Part shown: positions 13,150 to 24,800 of the stretch, piece by piece
Numbering within the stretch: position 1 is the first letter of the stretch
How the letters are laid out: each line of letters opens with the position of its first letter
Assembly (NCBI RefSeq): GCF_018873765.1
Contig: NC_057919.1
Location: forward strand, 19,570,698-19,634,697
Reading direction: 5' to 3'
DNA from: Telopea speciosissima
Taxonomy: Eukaryota > Streptophyta > Magnoliopsida > Proteales > Proteaceae
DNA length: 64,000 nucleotides
Notes under the pieces: generated by a model
Databases searched by the model: none
What the model was told of the DNA's origin: nothing
The model's input: only the letters and a program-made list of their open reading frames with translations
Made by a program: the position numbers and the translations under genes

Positions 13150-14420
13150 ATGACCACCGCAACCCCAGTGATTTCAGGGGTTTCAAAAGGGTGCGACCAT
13201 CATTCTGCGTACCCCTATGTCAAGGTACTCGGGCACCATGCACTGCACAAATGGGTGGCATTTTCTTTCCCATATTTTAAGAATAAAAGCTTGCTTGATT
13301 CTGGTATTTTATGCAAGAGGCTCTGCTGTGTGGAACAGTATTGTTCAAGTGTGGCTCATTTTGAAGAGAATGGTTAGTTAATTCTAAGAGAATATTGCTA
13401 TTTGGAGGGATCCTCGAGTCCCATCACTGCCACAATTATTATTCCTTACGCTCCTCCGTCTTTGAGAAGTTACATGTTTCTAATGTCAGTGATGTAATAT
13501 GGAACGGAATATGGAATATCTCTGTAATCTGAACTTTGTTCCCCAGTCATATTGTCAAGGTTATTATCTCTGTCCCAATTCACCGTGAGCTAAATAATGA
13601 TAAGCTGTTTTGCCCCATAAGCAAAACTGGTATGTTTTCTATCCGTCTTGTTGCCTCCTTTGTATTTCAGACTAACATTGACTCGTCTATGCTAAATGGT
13701 AGCCGTAGGGATTGGTAGGCCTTGTGGAAACATAAGATACATCTAAAAGTTTAAGACTTTCTTTTGGAGTAAAGGAGATTGTATAAGATCTCCTCAATGA
13801 GAAGGCTACTCTTATCATAGTTGTCATGACATCTAGGCGACCCAAGGCGTTGGAGGGGTCTTGGACCCAAGGCAACTAAGACGACAACCTAGGCGACCAA
13901 GGCACCTGTACACCTTGACAACTATGATTCTCATGACAAGAAGTGAAAAATCAGCACACCATGACTACAATTCATGCAGTCTCCTCCATACTAGAATTAG
14001 ATCAAGAAATATTTGCCAAGAGAATTCCTAGCAGAGAACCTTTTATTAAATTTTGGAGTGACTATCCAAACAAAACTTCATTTTTTGCCATCATTGGTTC
14101 TAGTTCAACCATCCAGGAACAAGCACATCACTTCCCATAGAGGCTAAGGCTTCACTGCACAACCCGAAGGTCAAAGAACTGATTTTGCATGGAGGTGGAT
14201 GGTAAATGCCTTTTGGATTTATCTGCAAACCAAATCATACAGGGTGGACATTGGGAGATTTATAACCTCTTGCCTGATATTTATCTGTCAAATCTTTCTA
14301 GTAATGTTTTTCTTTTCATATCCCAGAGTTGATGGCATTGCTTATGGAATTGCTTCTAACAAGGTTAGGAAATTTATTGGTTTTTCAAAGGGATCCATTC
14401 AATGATGAGTCTCAGACCTG
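13150..14420 (+). mobile_element. Decayed L1-type LINE remnant
   Basis: Translated pieces around 13536-13760 resemble the region between reverse transcriptase and the zinc-binding domain of plant LINEs (DKLFCPISKTGMFSIRL, then WKHKIHLK). Stops and frame shifts are frequent. The 13816-13927 MITE lies inside. Positions 14180-14400 may be the RNase H part but are too decayed to be sure. Confidence 0.45.
13816..13927. mobile_element. MITE with CATAGTTGTCAwG ends
   Basis: The left end CATAGTTGTCATGAC is inverted at the right end (CCTTGACAACTATGA). The interior is rich in AGGCGACC / CCAAGGC words. A related copy is at 37446-37560. This end sequence belongs to a widespread type of short plant inverted-repeat element; family assignment is inference. 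Confidence 0.65.
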
Positions 14421-15425
14421 GTTTGTTAGGATATATAGTCTATTGTTGATGTTATTATTAGTACGAGATGCAGATTCATCAGCAAACTATGTGATGCAGA
14501 TTCATTAGTATGTGATGCAGATTCATCAGTATATGTTTTCTCAACCCAACACAACCCCCCCCCCCCCAAAAAAAAAAAAAAAGATGAGCAAGCTTCTGCA
14601 TGCATCAATATATGGGACAATAAATCTATCTCATAAAGGATAATCACAAATGATCCCCTCCAAAAGAACTAATCAAAACCAGACAACCTCTTCCATCCTT
14701 TGCACTCATGAGTTATGCACATGGATTAGTAAGTACTCAGTTGACCCATTCTTCCTTTATAACAAAGGAGCTTCAATGCCCTCAAATAACATACGAGATG
14801 AAATAACAAGTTTTCATTTCCTTGTAATGATTGCAGAAGTTTCTTTTTTTTTTTTTGCTCTAATTCTTCACTTCACATCTAACCAAACGATCCCTAAATA
14901 ATCTACAATTTCCTGAGAAGTCTTGATTTCCATCCAGAGGGATTTTTTTCTTATTTCCAATAGGAGACCTGTCCTAGCCCTCTGTATTCTCGTTCATCCT
15001 AAACATCTACACCATTCCCCAACAACTAATGTTAACTAACCTCTGCAGACTCACATAAATGGTCACTAATAAAAAATGTGTAACAGTGGAGACCTCATGA
15101 AAGTATTTCCAACATATACAAGTAATGAAGAAGTAGAATCTTCTTCTCTTAAATTCTTCTAGCCCAACTCATTTAACTTCATGTACTCAGTGAATGAAAA
15201 TGCTTCTAAACAAAAAGATGATTAAGTAACTTAGGTTATACTCAAGATTTATTGTTAACATACCTATTTTCCTATAAAGAATTATTTTCTTATAATATCC
15301 TTTGTATACGTATAATATTTCTATTGCAAGACGGAAGGAAAAGGACAATATAGAGGATGGGTATACGAGGTTGTGATCCTTGGCTCAATCCATGACCCAA
15401 AACTATGGTGATGCAGGTTTATCAC
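14421..15425. other. Intergenic DNA, C-tract/A-tract junction
   Basis: A triplicated word TGATGCAGATTCAT(C/T)AG lies at 14466-14530, followed by a run of C then A at 14555-14582. The rest is AT-rich with no recognisable gene. Confidence 0.4.
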
Positions 15426-16312
15426 CAAACTGGGCTTCTTTCCTTAGAAATAAGTCGAAGGTTGGGTTATAGACATGTTGGGCCTTTGATCCCATGGGTT
15501 TTCTATGTAATATGCCACTTTTATGGGCCTAAAAGTGTGGTACGTAAATTGCATACGTGATTAGCCCTATACTTAGTTTATTATCATCTTTTAGTGTTTT
15601 AAATTGAACTGGTTGAAAAACTGGGCTTCTTTCCTTAGAAATAAGCAAGGTTGGGTTATGGACATGTTGGGCCTTTGATCCCATGGGTTTTCTATATAAT
15701 AGGCCACTTTTATGGGCCTAAAGGTGTGGTACATAAGTTGCATACGGGATTAGCCCTACACTTAGTTTATCGTCATCTTTTAGTGTTTTAAATTGAACTG
15801 GTTGAACCATTGGTCCAATTTAAGTGATTTTAGAATATTCTTTTAGGATAGAATCTTCTAACTTAGACCACAACTCTACACAAATTTTAGAGAGGGAGTG
15901 TTTTGTATTTAGGCTCGGCCAAGGATTAGGGATTTCCTATTCCTAGGCTGCATAAGAATTTAGGCCTTTGCCCATTATAAATATAGGCAAACCGTGGGGC
16001 TCCTTGTTACCTCACTGTTTTATGAAATCTACTCTTTGCAAGCTACTGCAACCTTTCTTCTATTGAAGATCTACTTTGTATGTGATCAAAGCTTATGGGA
16101 TTGGTGTGTGATACAAGCGACACCTTGCAGTGTGAAGCCCGAGTGGTTCGTTGGTGGGATTGGTGTTTGATCCAATTGACACTCTGCGGTGTGAAGCTCG
16201 AGTGGTTCCTCTCAAGTTCTACTTTCAAGTCCAAGATCTGATTTTTATTCAAGTTCAAGTTCAAGTTCAAAGATTCAATTTTTATTCAAGTTTCATCCTC
16301 AAACAAGCTGCT
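15426..16312 (+). repeat. LTR-like repeat with internal tandem duplications
   Basis: A unit of about 188 bases (CTGGGCTTCTTTCCTTAG to TTTAAATTGAACTGGTTGAA) occurs twice in tandem at about 15428-15617 and 15619-15806. Downstream, GGGATTGGTGT...GTGTGAAGC(C/T)CGAGTGGTTC is duplicated at 16098-16206, then CAAGTT repeats run to 16290. A diverged relative of the first unit is at about 61850-62030 (GGGCCTTTGATYCCATG, GGCATACGGGATTAG). The structure suits the R/U5 part of an LTR. No paired LTR or coding was found. Confidence 0.55.
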
Positions 16313-17800
16313 GCCCCATCCCAATCATCCTCCTCCTAATCCTCTACAACCCCAACCCTAGTTTTCCCATACCCTAAATTCTCCATAGACCTAACCAACC
16401 ATCAGAACTTCATCAAATTTCAACCACAGCACCCCCTGCCCATAAGGAGAACTCAATCTCCCTTGCTGCCCATCTCAACCACTGAAACCCTAATTTCCCC
16501 CCATCTCAAATCAAAACCCAAAACCCTAATTTCTGCCCAGCCCAAACCAACCGTCAGAACAGTTTACAAATCTGACCGATTATCCCTCATAACCTACTAA
16601 GAAAACCATTCAAGTTTGATCAACTTCTGTCCAGCCAAACCCTAGAAATCCATCTTTTCCTCTTTTCCAAAACCCGAAACCTAACCCTAAGTTGCTATCC
16701 ATTCAAGTTCACACACTTCCCTCCATCAAAACATCTTAGGACCTTCACTGATAGACTCCCTACCTTGACTTGACATAACCCTAACCCTAATTTCACCAAA
16801 AACCCTATTTTGGCCTAGATGATTCACCAGTTCATATCAGATCCTGGTTTACTAGCTCCTAGGTGGTCTCCTACCAAGCTAGGACTACATTATACAGGAT
16901 ATAAAAAGATCCACCAATCCCAAGGATCCATAGGCTTAATTATGGATCCAACAATAAAAGCGTTTGAATTATTTAGTCTTAGATTCTGTATTTAATAAGA
17001 TCTTGTATATCTAGATCTAAATATGTATGAAGTATTTATCTATATATGTTATACTATATATATATATATAATTTCTGCAACATAATCGTATTCTTTATTC
17101 AGCTAAATATTTATTTAAAATAACAGGTAGCTGAATATCTCCAGCATACCATACGCCTCCAACAACTGCCTACACAAGCTTAGTAATAAGCAATAACCCT
17201 GAACACTTTTTTGACCTCTACACCAAATACACTACTGAAACCTTAAATTACTGCCTCTATAAACTTCACATACACTCAACTCAACCAGTCCTCTTCCCAA
17301 CTAAATCATGTTTTGACATCCTAACCCTAATTCTTCCGGAAAACATTTATCAACTCTGACTACAACAAAATATTACACAAGAAGTTATTCAACCACAATT
17401 TTATCATCAAAAGAATAGAATATTTACTTCAACTTGAACATTAAGCGCCCCCTCCCCCCCAAAAAAAAAAAAAAAAAAAAAAAAAAAGAGTCCAGCATAA
17501 CATAATTAAAAGTTCAATATGACAACTGCTAGAAAATAATATACCGACGAATTCTAAGCCAAAAAATCTAGCAAGAAAGATACTCAAAAGAGTTCGCCGC
17601 ATCACCTTCAATAAGCAACATAATTTACACAAGTCCTAACCATCAGCATACTCCCAAGCCCCAGAGCTCTAACCATACAACCAAAGAACAAATGGGGGAG
17701 TTGTACTAACGTTGTTATGCCTTAAGACGGAAATGGAACTACACAAACAAAAGTCAATTTCTATTTAAATTCGAAGCCCTAATCCACAATTCAACAAGAA
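16313..17800. other. Gene-free DNA with CCCTAA-rich stretch and microsatellites
   Basis: From 16350 to 16810 the word ACCCTAA(T) occurs many times amid C/A-rich sequence, possibly internal retroelement DNA. A (TA)n tract lies at 17055-17072. A C-tract followed by about 27 A lies at 17452-17487. The stretch near 17700-17800 lies downstream of RPS16 and may hold its 3' region. No gene is recognised. Confidence 0.4.
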
Positions 17801-18008
17801 AGAAGAATGCGGAACGATTTCCCACCACAAACAAAAATACTTACTACCCGAACTGCAAGGGTCTTTGCAAATATCTCGAAAAGACAAAAACAATGACCAA
17901 CATTATAAACCTGTTCAGCAATGCTGCAACTAAAATATAAAGCAAGCAAAAAGTAGAAGAGATGAAAACCTCTCCGAATTCATTTTCCCTTCCCTTACTC
18001 TTCTCCTC

Positions 18009-18440
18009 TCAACGGTACGACTTCTGGAAACGTGCGCGAGCTCCACGACCACCAAACTTCTTGGGCTCGCAGCGCCTTGGGTCAGCGACAAGGAGGGTCC
18101 TATCGTACCTGCCGAGGATATCCTTGATTTCCTTCTTCGACTGCTCGTCTACGTATTTCTGATAGTAAGCAACAAGGGCTTTGGCGATACTCTGGCGGAT
18201 CGCGTAGATCTGCGAGGTGTGACCACCACCGCGTACCCTAATCCTCATATCCACTCCTGCGAAGCGCTGACGACCGAGCAATAAGATTGGCTCGTATGCT
18301 TTGTAGCGGAGAATCTCCGGCTCCACGAGCTCAATGGGGCAGCCATTGATCTTGATGAGACCCCTGCCTCGTTTGCAGTGGGTTACTGCAACAGCAGTTT
18401 TTTTGCGCCCGAAACACTGAACGGAATCCGTGGCCGCCAT
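18009..18440 (-). CDS. RPS16: 40S ribosomal protein S16 (uS9), intronless
   Basis: A single exon encodes 143 aa, close to the usual 141-146 for plant eS16/uS9. The protein sits in the head of the small ribosomal subunit, and its C-terminal tail reaches toward the P-site tRNA. Visible family features are [73 protein letters not shown] and the conserved basic end [10 protein letters not shown]. The start was placed at the Met of [11 protein letters not shown]. An in-frame ATG 22 codons upstream exists, but that extension has no family similarity. The frame is undamaged. A telo-box lies 116 bases upstream, typical of plant ribosomal protein genes. A retrocopy is possible because there is no intron, but no poly(A) or target duplication was seen. 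Confidence 0.96.
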   Translation of the reverse strand: MAATDSVQCFGRKKTAVAVTHCKRGRGLIKINGCPIELVEPEILRYKAYEPILLLGRQRFAGVDMRIRVRGGGHTSQIYAIRQSIAKALVAYYQKYVDEQSKKEIKDILGRYDRTLLVADPRRCEPKKFGGRGARARFQKSYR

Positions 18441-18555
18441 GAGAGCGTATTGGACGGTACCTTTCTCCCGCTCTGAAAATCCTAACCTTAGCAAGCAAAA
18501 ACTCAAGAGAGGATTTTGCAGCTGGCTATTCTCACACTTTATACATACTTATGTC

Positions 18556-18563
18556 TAGGGTTT
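18556..18563 (-). promoter_or_regulatory. Telo-box upstream of RPS16
   Basis: AAACCCTA on the reverse strand, 116 bases before the RPS16 start codon. This box is enriched in plant ribosomal protein and translation-gene promoters. A second TAGGGTT word at about 18933 lies much farther upstream and is less convincing. Confidence 0.6.
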
Positions 18564-19079
18564 TCGCGAGGAAGGAAAATACCTCTGGTTACCATGAAAT
18601 TACTGATCTACCCTCACTTACCTGGATGACATTTGGGGCTATGGGTCTCTCAGTGGACCGGCCCTAGGGAGTTATATATCCGATTCATATGGGAATTTGA
18701 ATTCGAAAAATCAATTTACAAGATCCGTGAAAGTTAATCAGATGCGGAATTATGGATACGGATATTTTAATTTCAGACCAGATTGTGCAAGAGAATGATA
18801 GCTGGTTGTGTAGTTCTTGCACCATTGCGAGGGAAAATAAGAGTGTACAGAGAAGCATTGTATTGGATATAGGGTTTTCGATTTCACTTGGGGCTCGCTC
18901 TTGTGTTTGGGCCAAGAACCACACGACCCATTAGGGTTCTTTTTTCTTGGTCGGATATATATTTTTTTTTTCCAGATTCGATTATAAAATATGATTAAAT
19001 AAAAATTTTCTAATTAATATTTTATAATACCAAAAAAAAAACTTTTAAACAAAAGACCGTAAGCCTATCTAAAGGTGTT

Positions 19080-19860
19080 TAAAGAACTGTTAGAGTGTTA
19101 TGCACAAATCAAAATAGGATGTGTTAAGGAAAGAACCTCAAGATATGAACAAGAAAGATTAAATATACCACTATGATTGATTAAAGGGGAACAATCATCA
19201 TTATTGGATGGGGATAGTCTCAAGTCAACAATCCATTTGTTGATATTCTCCAAGATCAACTTTGGATTAGGAAAAATATTCGAAATAACAACCTGATTCC
19301 TGTGGTTCCATGTAAAATAGGATGTGATGGAGATCCCACTGAAATACATTTACAAGTTAGTTTAGAAGAGGACAAAGAAATAAATAGATTAGTAAAAAAA
19401 AATTTAAGAGAAGAATAAGATAAAAGATCATTTCTCAACCCCGAAGGACCTGTAGCCTAAATTCATTTAGGGAAGTCATAAGAAAATATGACATAGACAC
19501 ATTGTTTCCAGAGTAGCTTTACAGAGTGGGCAACAAGTAGACAAACTATTAGGATGAGGTTGTAGAGGGCATCTATTATTAAAAATGAATTTAGTTGCTA
19601 ACTTGGTGGTAACATGACCGTGGATGGAAAGATTACACCACTAATTATCCAAAGATTGGGAAATAAGAATCTTTATTATTTCACAAACAGAAGACCCCGG
19701 GTGGGGGAAGGCGAGATAAGGTATGTATATTCCAAGAGTTGGAAGAAATAAAGTCACTAACCTTGGCCAAGGGATCATGGTTGAGTTGAGGAGAATTCAT
19801 AATAGGAGGGAGAAGCCAAGGATCATTCCCAAAAAAGGTATTTCAACCGGACCTAATTTT
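19080..19860 (-). mobile_element. Decayed LINE remnant, reverse orientation
   Basis: Reverse-strand translation around 19500-19610 gives LATKFIFNNRCPLQPHPNSL followed by CCPLCKATLETMCLCHIF. This is the zinc-binding (zf-RVT) pattern of plant L1 LINEs, with paired CxxC and the LCHIF block. Downstream (lower coordinates) pieces continue toward 19098 with several frame breaks. No tail or duplication is clear. Confidence 0.55.
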
Positions 19861-21812
19861 TTTGGGAGACCATGCATTTAAAGAGAAGAATAATAATTGC
19901 AACACTATTCCAAGTCCAAGAACCCCTTTTGGCAATGGACATAATTTTTAACATTCCACTAAACCCAGTTTTAACAGGTTAAATCTTGTTTTTACATTCC
20001 ACTATCATCGCCATCACCACCACAACCATCACCACAGAACAGAAGGTAGACTTCTGTTAATATGCCATCCATAAGTGTTTTTATTCGATTGTAGGGGCAG
20101 AAATAACTTTTTACTAGTTTTACCATACAACATTTGTTGTATAGAAATACTCCAAAATAACAGAAATACACACCAAAAAACAAATGTTTCTAACTAAAAA
20201 GAAACAATGATTTAGAATAGAAACGTTGCCATACACACCTTAATTTGCTGCCTGTGCTTGTACCAGGGTGATCCCAATGGAACACATGTACTGGCCGGGG
20301 TCCTTATCGCCCCCAGTACTGGGGGGGTGCTGTGCGCATCATGCGGCGCACAGCACCGCCCGCAATACTGGGGGCAATAATTTTTCTATGCCGATAGCAC
20401 TTGCCCTCGATCTTAACCGCTGCTCAAGCTCTTAGAAGGATGGTCTCTGATTCCTAGGTAGCCCATTTGATGCATCCACCACCTTAAGCTGTAGTTTTGT
20501 GCTGGCTCCAAGGAAATAGAGGCTATAAAACTTGAGTTTGATTTTTGATCTCCTTCTTGTAATCCTGTTTAGTCCAAAATGATAGCCAGGTTGCAAACTC
20601 TCTCTGAAATGTATAGTTTATTTTGTGGACTGAGGCTAACTACACTTTTGTTTTTTGGGGAAGACTGACCCTAACTACACACGTCTCTACTGATTTATAA
20701 AGCTTTGGAAGAGATGCTATGGATTGCCTATTCGCTTGTATCGGATGGTTTTGCCCTTTCACCAAAAAAAAAAAAACAAAAAAAGGGTTCATAGTAAGGG
20801 TAAAACTGTCCAAAAATTAATAGGGTATGATATCTGCCAACCCAATACCGATATTTGAAGCCATATGTAGAGCGGCTCTTTTGTAAAATTTCAGTAATTT
20901 TGTGAATAAACCATGTTGCTTTTCCCATACATAATCACAACATCCCCCCAATCTTTCCCCAAAAAAGAGAGCCCAGAGTCTCTAGATCAGCTCCTGGTAC
21001 ATGGAGAGTAACGATTCTTCACATACGGTTCCATGATAACATGTGTCATTACAAAATCTTCATGTACAGAGAACTGATCCAGACTCAAAAATAGTGCCTT
21101 TGTGGCATGGAATTTGTTTGTTGGGAAGGGGTTCGCTGTCAGGCTGCATGGCCCCTGCAGCAGCACGGGGCCAATGAAAGCGTGCCACAAGCATCAAGGA
21201 GAGGGAAGGTTTTTAGTCATTTCACTGCCCATGTGAGAGGACTTGGGGGACGCATTTTGCCTTTATAATGCAATTTTTGTGATAAGAGACCTGTTGCCTT
21301 ACCTCCAAAAAGCACAAGACACCTGTTGCCAAATTTAAGGGGAAGATCTCTATGCATATTAAGAAGAATTCAACCCAAATTTGTGGGAATTCCTAAAATT
21401 CTCCTCCTTGTTAAAACCTTGAACACGAGTTGTGAATTTCAGTATATACACTTGCAGTCATTTAAGGTTGTCTTTGGAAGGGGAAGTTGTTGATTTTTCT
21501 TTTGGATAAAAATTCCAAATCAATTTAAAATCAAGAATTGGAAGCCAGAAAGCATGGAGGGAAACCATCTCCCTTCAATAATATATAAATATAGCCCTAG
21601 TATGTATTTCACCCGAAGCACTAAAAGATACAAGTTAGAAAGGATCTGCTGCTAAAACAATATATGATATATATACTTAAGCTTCCAATTCATCTAACAA
21701 TAGATCATTTACATTATTTCCTCACACAAGAATTCTGTCAATGTGTTTACAAAATAACAAATTATAAACAAATTATGAACATAGTGCTTCATAAGCAACT
21801 AAGGAAGGATTC
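19861..21812. other. Intergenic region with GC-rich foldback
   Basis: At 20295-20385 arms CCCCCAGTACTGGGG / CAATACTGGGGGCAATA and GTGCTGTGCGC / GCGCACAGCAC form a strong nested hairpin, probably a MITE. The rest is AT-rich. Positions 21590-21812 lie next to the F-box stop codon and probably include its 3' UTR. No other gene is seen. Confidence 0.5.
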
Positions 21813-24800
21813 TTAATGGATGGGCCAAAGAGAAGCCGTTTCAACATTAAGATGTACACCTCCAGGCTTTATCTGAAGAGCAGGACTTATTGTAAGCAAA
21901 GCAATGAGGCAATCGACAGGAACTCTCATCCCCCAAACATTGATTGATTCTAGCTTGTGGCATTTATTTACAAGGAAGAAGAGTCCACTCTCAGTAACGT
22001 GGCGACAACTCCACAGGACAATAGTCTGTAAAAGAGTAGCATATCTTATATTTGCATGATTATGACCTTTAAAAAAATATTTGAAGGGGGGGGGGGGGGC
22101 ATAATGGATTTGCAATGGACCCTCAGATCACAATTATAACCACCAAGATAAATATAAACACACGCATTGCATCTTACCTAATTATGACACTAATACGCAG
22201 TTGTTACTGTTTTATAAAGTAGGTGACAGTGTGCACAGACAAAAAATAAAATAAACAACATGCAGTTTACCAGATAACTCACCTTCAAATGTGGGCAGCT
22301 ATTTGCAATTGCAAATAAAGATTCATCAGTAATAAATGTACCACCAACATTCAGGTGTTGCAAGGAAGTAGCTCTTGAAACCTGCAAAAATAAAATGAAT
22401 TAACAGATATAAATGGAAAGACACACACTTCAAATAAGATGGAAAGGAAACATTGTAAGCACTTGTCAACTTTGCAGTATCACATCGTTAGAAGATAGAA
22501 CCGGAATTAAAGCAGAAGGGAATAACAGGCCCAAGACTGTACCGTAATCATTGATACGCATGCTATATATCTATGTAACAATTAGTAAAAAGATTCCAAA
22601 CACCGGGCAGTTTTACCCATTAATCAGTACCTCCCTACGGCTCGAAAACCATCTCGATTGGATGACCATAGCCACAATATACTTCCACTAGTATGGCTAG
22701 CGAAGAAGAATTAGTGAGACCTTATGGAATGAAAATTACTCTCCGGTTCCCCTATTATCTTCACAAGTTTATAAAAGAAACATAAGCATGGAAAATGTCT
22801 CATAATGGAAAGAATAAGAGGAGGCATAGGAGAAAGCATCAATACTGGAGTAGTGGAGTAGGATAAAGTAAGTATCCCATGATAGGTTTGTAAATATGAT
22901 GGGATTTTTTTGGTGAGAGTAAATATGATGGGATTTAGTGTTTATTAATATACATCAATGTATTATGCAAATACCTCTTGACATGCTTCTTCCAGACCTT
23001 GTATTGGAAGTCCTCATTGTGCACTCCCAATACACTACCCCTCCAAAGGGGAAAAGAAAAAGAAGCCTCTCTGGTGGAAGGGTCCAACAAACATCACTGA
23101 TTCTATGGTCTAAACTTCATACCAAAATTAACAGATTATTAGCCTACATGATACAAGATTCAACCATATAGAATAAGTTCTAGTTCTTCTAGGTACCCCC
23201 AATCAAACAAGCATTCACACATGGTACTCCCTTGTCTGAGATTTTTGCTCTGGTCCTCGCTTGAATAACCTCAAAATCAGTTGAAAAGATGTTAATTGAA
23301 CTGTAAGATTTCAATTATCATGGTTACTCAACAGCCCAACAGATTGAACACAATGCCATCAAGCCAGCAAGAGTAAGAGTTTATTCCCATTCATGCCTAG
23401 AAGGATCTAGAACCTTGGTTATGAGTAATACTCTGCAATTCTCAACTAACATGTATCTTGGTATTAGTGAACTCCCTTACACTTAATGAGACCAAAACTC
23501 CCTACAATCTCAAGCTGACTGATAGCTCCTCAACTAACCTACTCTTGTCAATTGCACGCGAGACTTCCTTGTCTATTCTCAAAAATGAATTCCATGGTCA
23601 TTGATATTAGGAATTCAATAAATGTACAGAGAACACCAAAACTTTGACAATATATGTCAATTAGATTCACCTTCTCAGAGAGAGAGAGAGAGGACAGGGA
23701 CCCTTGAAAGCATACAATTTGCAACTAAAATATTCAACCCACTGGATCCTAATCTTGCCTGGAGAAGACCAAAACTGTAAAGAGAAGCTAAAAACCAAGT
23801 GGCCTCATGAATGCAGTTGCCATTTTAATGGGCATATTCCATTTCTTCCAGCTGATATTAGACAATCTCAATGAAAGAGACTTTCTTGGAAGACAGCTTT
23901 AAAATAAAACACATGTTACCTCTAAAAGGAGATGTTTTCCATACATGGAAAATGAGAACTTGATTGAGGGTTTATTAGATAAATTAAGGGATACGATACG
24001 TGAGCTCCTTGAACTCTTGGAAGAAACTTAAAGGAAGGTATCATTGTTAATGACCTCTTCTATTTAATTTTCATTGATTCACAGACAAAATTTTATTCCC
24101 TCTTCATGAAATATCCAATGCATGTCATCCTTTATATGAGTTCATGAATAACCCTTCAGTACTTGCTCAACTCCATACAAAGCTTCTCACCCTACTTCGA
24201 GCTATAAATGCTTCCTCTTGTGACAAAAAAATGGCCCTTTTCCATATTAATCTACCTTATAAAGCACCAGTGTGCCATTCTTGATGCCCTTCAGTTATAC
24301 AAAAAGCACTCCAAGAGTTGAATTAGGCAGAAATTAAATAGTAGAGGTCCACATGTTTTACACAATAAAACAATTATACCAATGGAATAATTTCTTTCTG
24401 CCTTCTTAGCCTCCTCAGTAATAGCTGGAACTATGGACAACAACAACAACAATTATTCAGCCTTATCCCAACTAAATGGGGTCGACTACAAGGATCCTTG
24501 CAAAGACAAAATACTAAAAATAATAGTAAAACTAAAGGAGCACAACAACTCAGCAAAATCACACCTAAATGGGGTCGGCTACACAGATCCTTACCCTCCA
24601 ATCAGCTCTATTTGAGGTCATACTTGAGACAAGGCCTAAACTATGCATGTCTTGCTCAATACTTCTCCTAAGGTCATTTTAGGCCTGCCCCTAGCTCTTT
24701 TAGATCCTTCAGTCTGAATCAAATCACTCCTCCGTACTGGTGCATCCCAAGGCCTCCATTGAACATGGCCATGCCACCTCAAATGATTTTCATGGAGCTT

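Noticed and set aside
16350..16810. Interstitial telomeric repeat
   Set aside because: ACCCTAA words are irregularly spaced and never form a tandem CCCTAAA array.
24433..24455. (CAA)n as a simple microsatellite
   Set aside because: On the other strand it is the (TTG)n tail of the RTE LINE.
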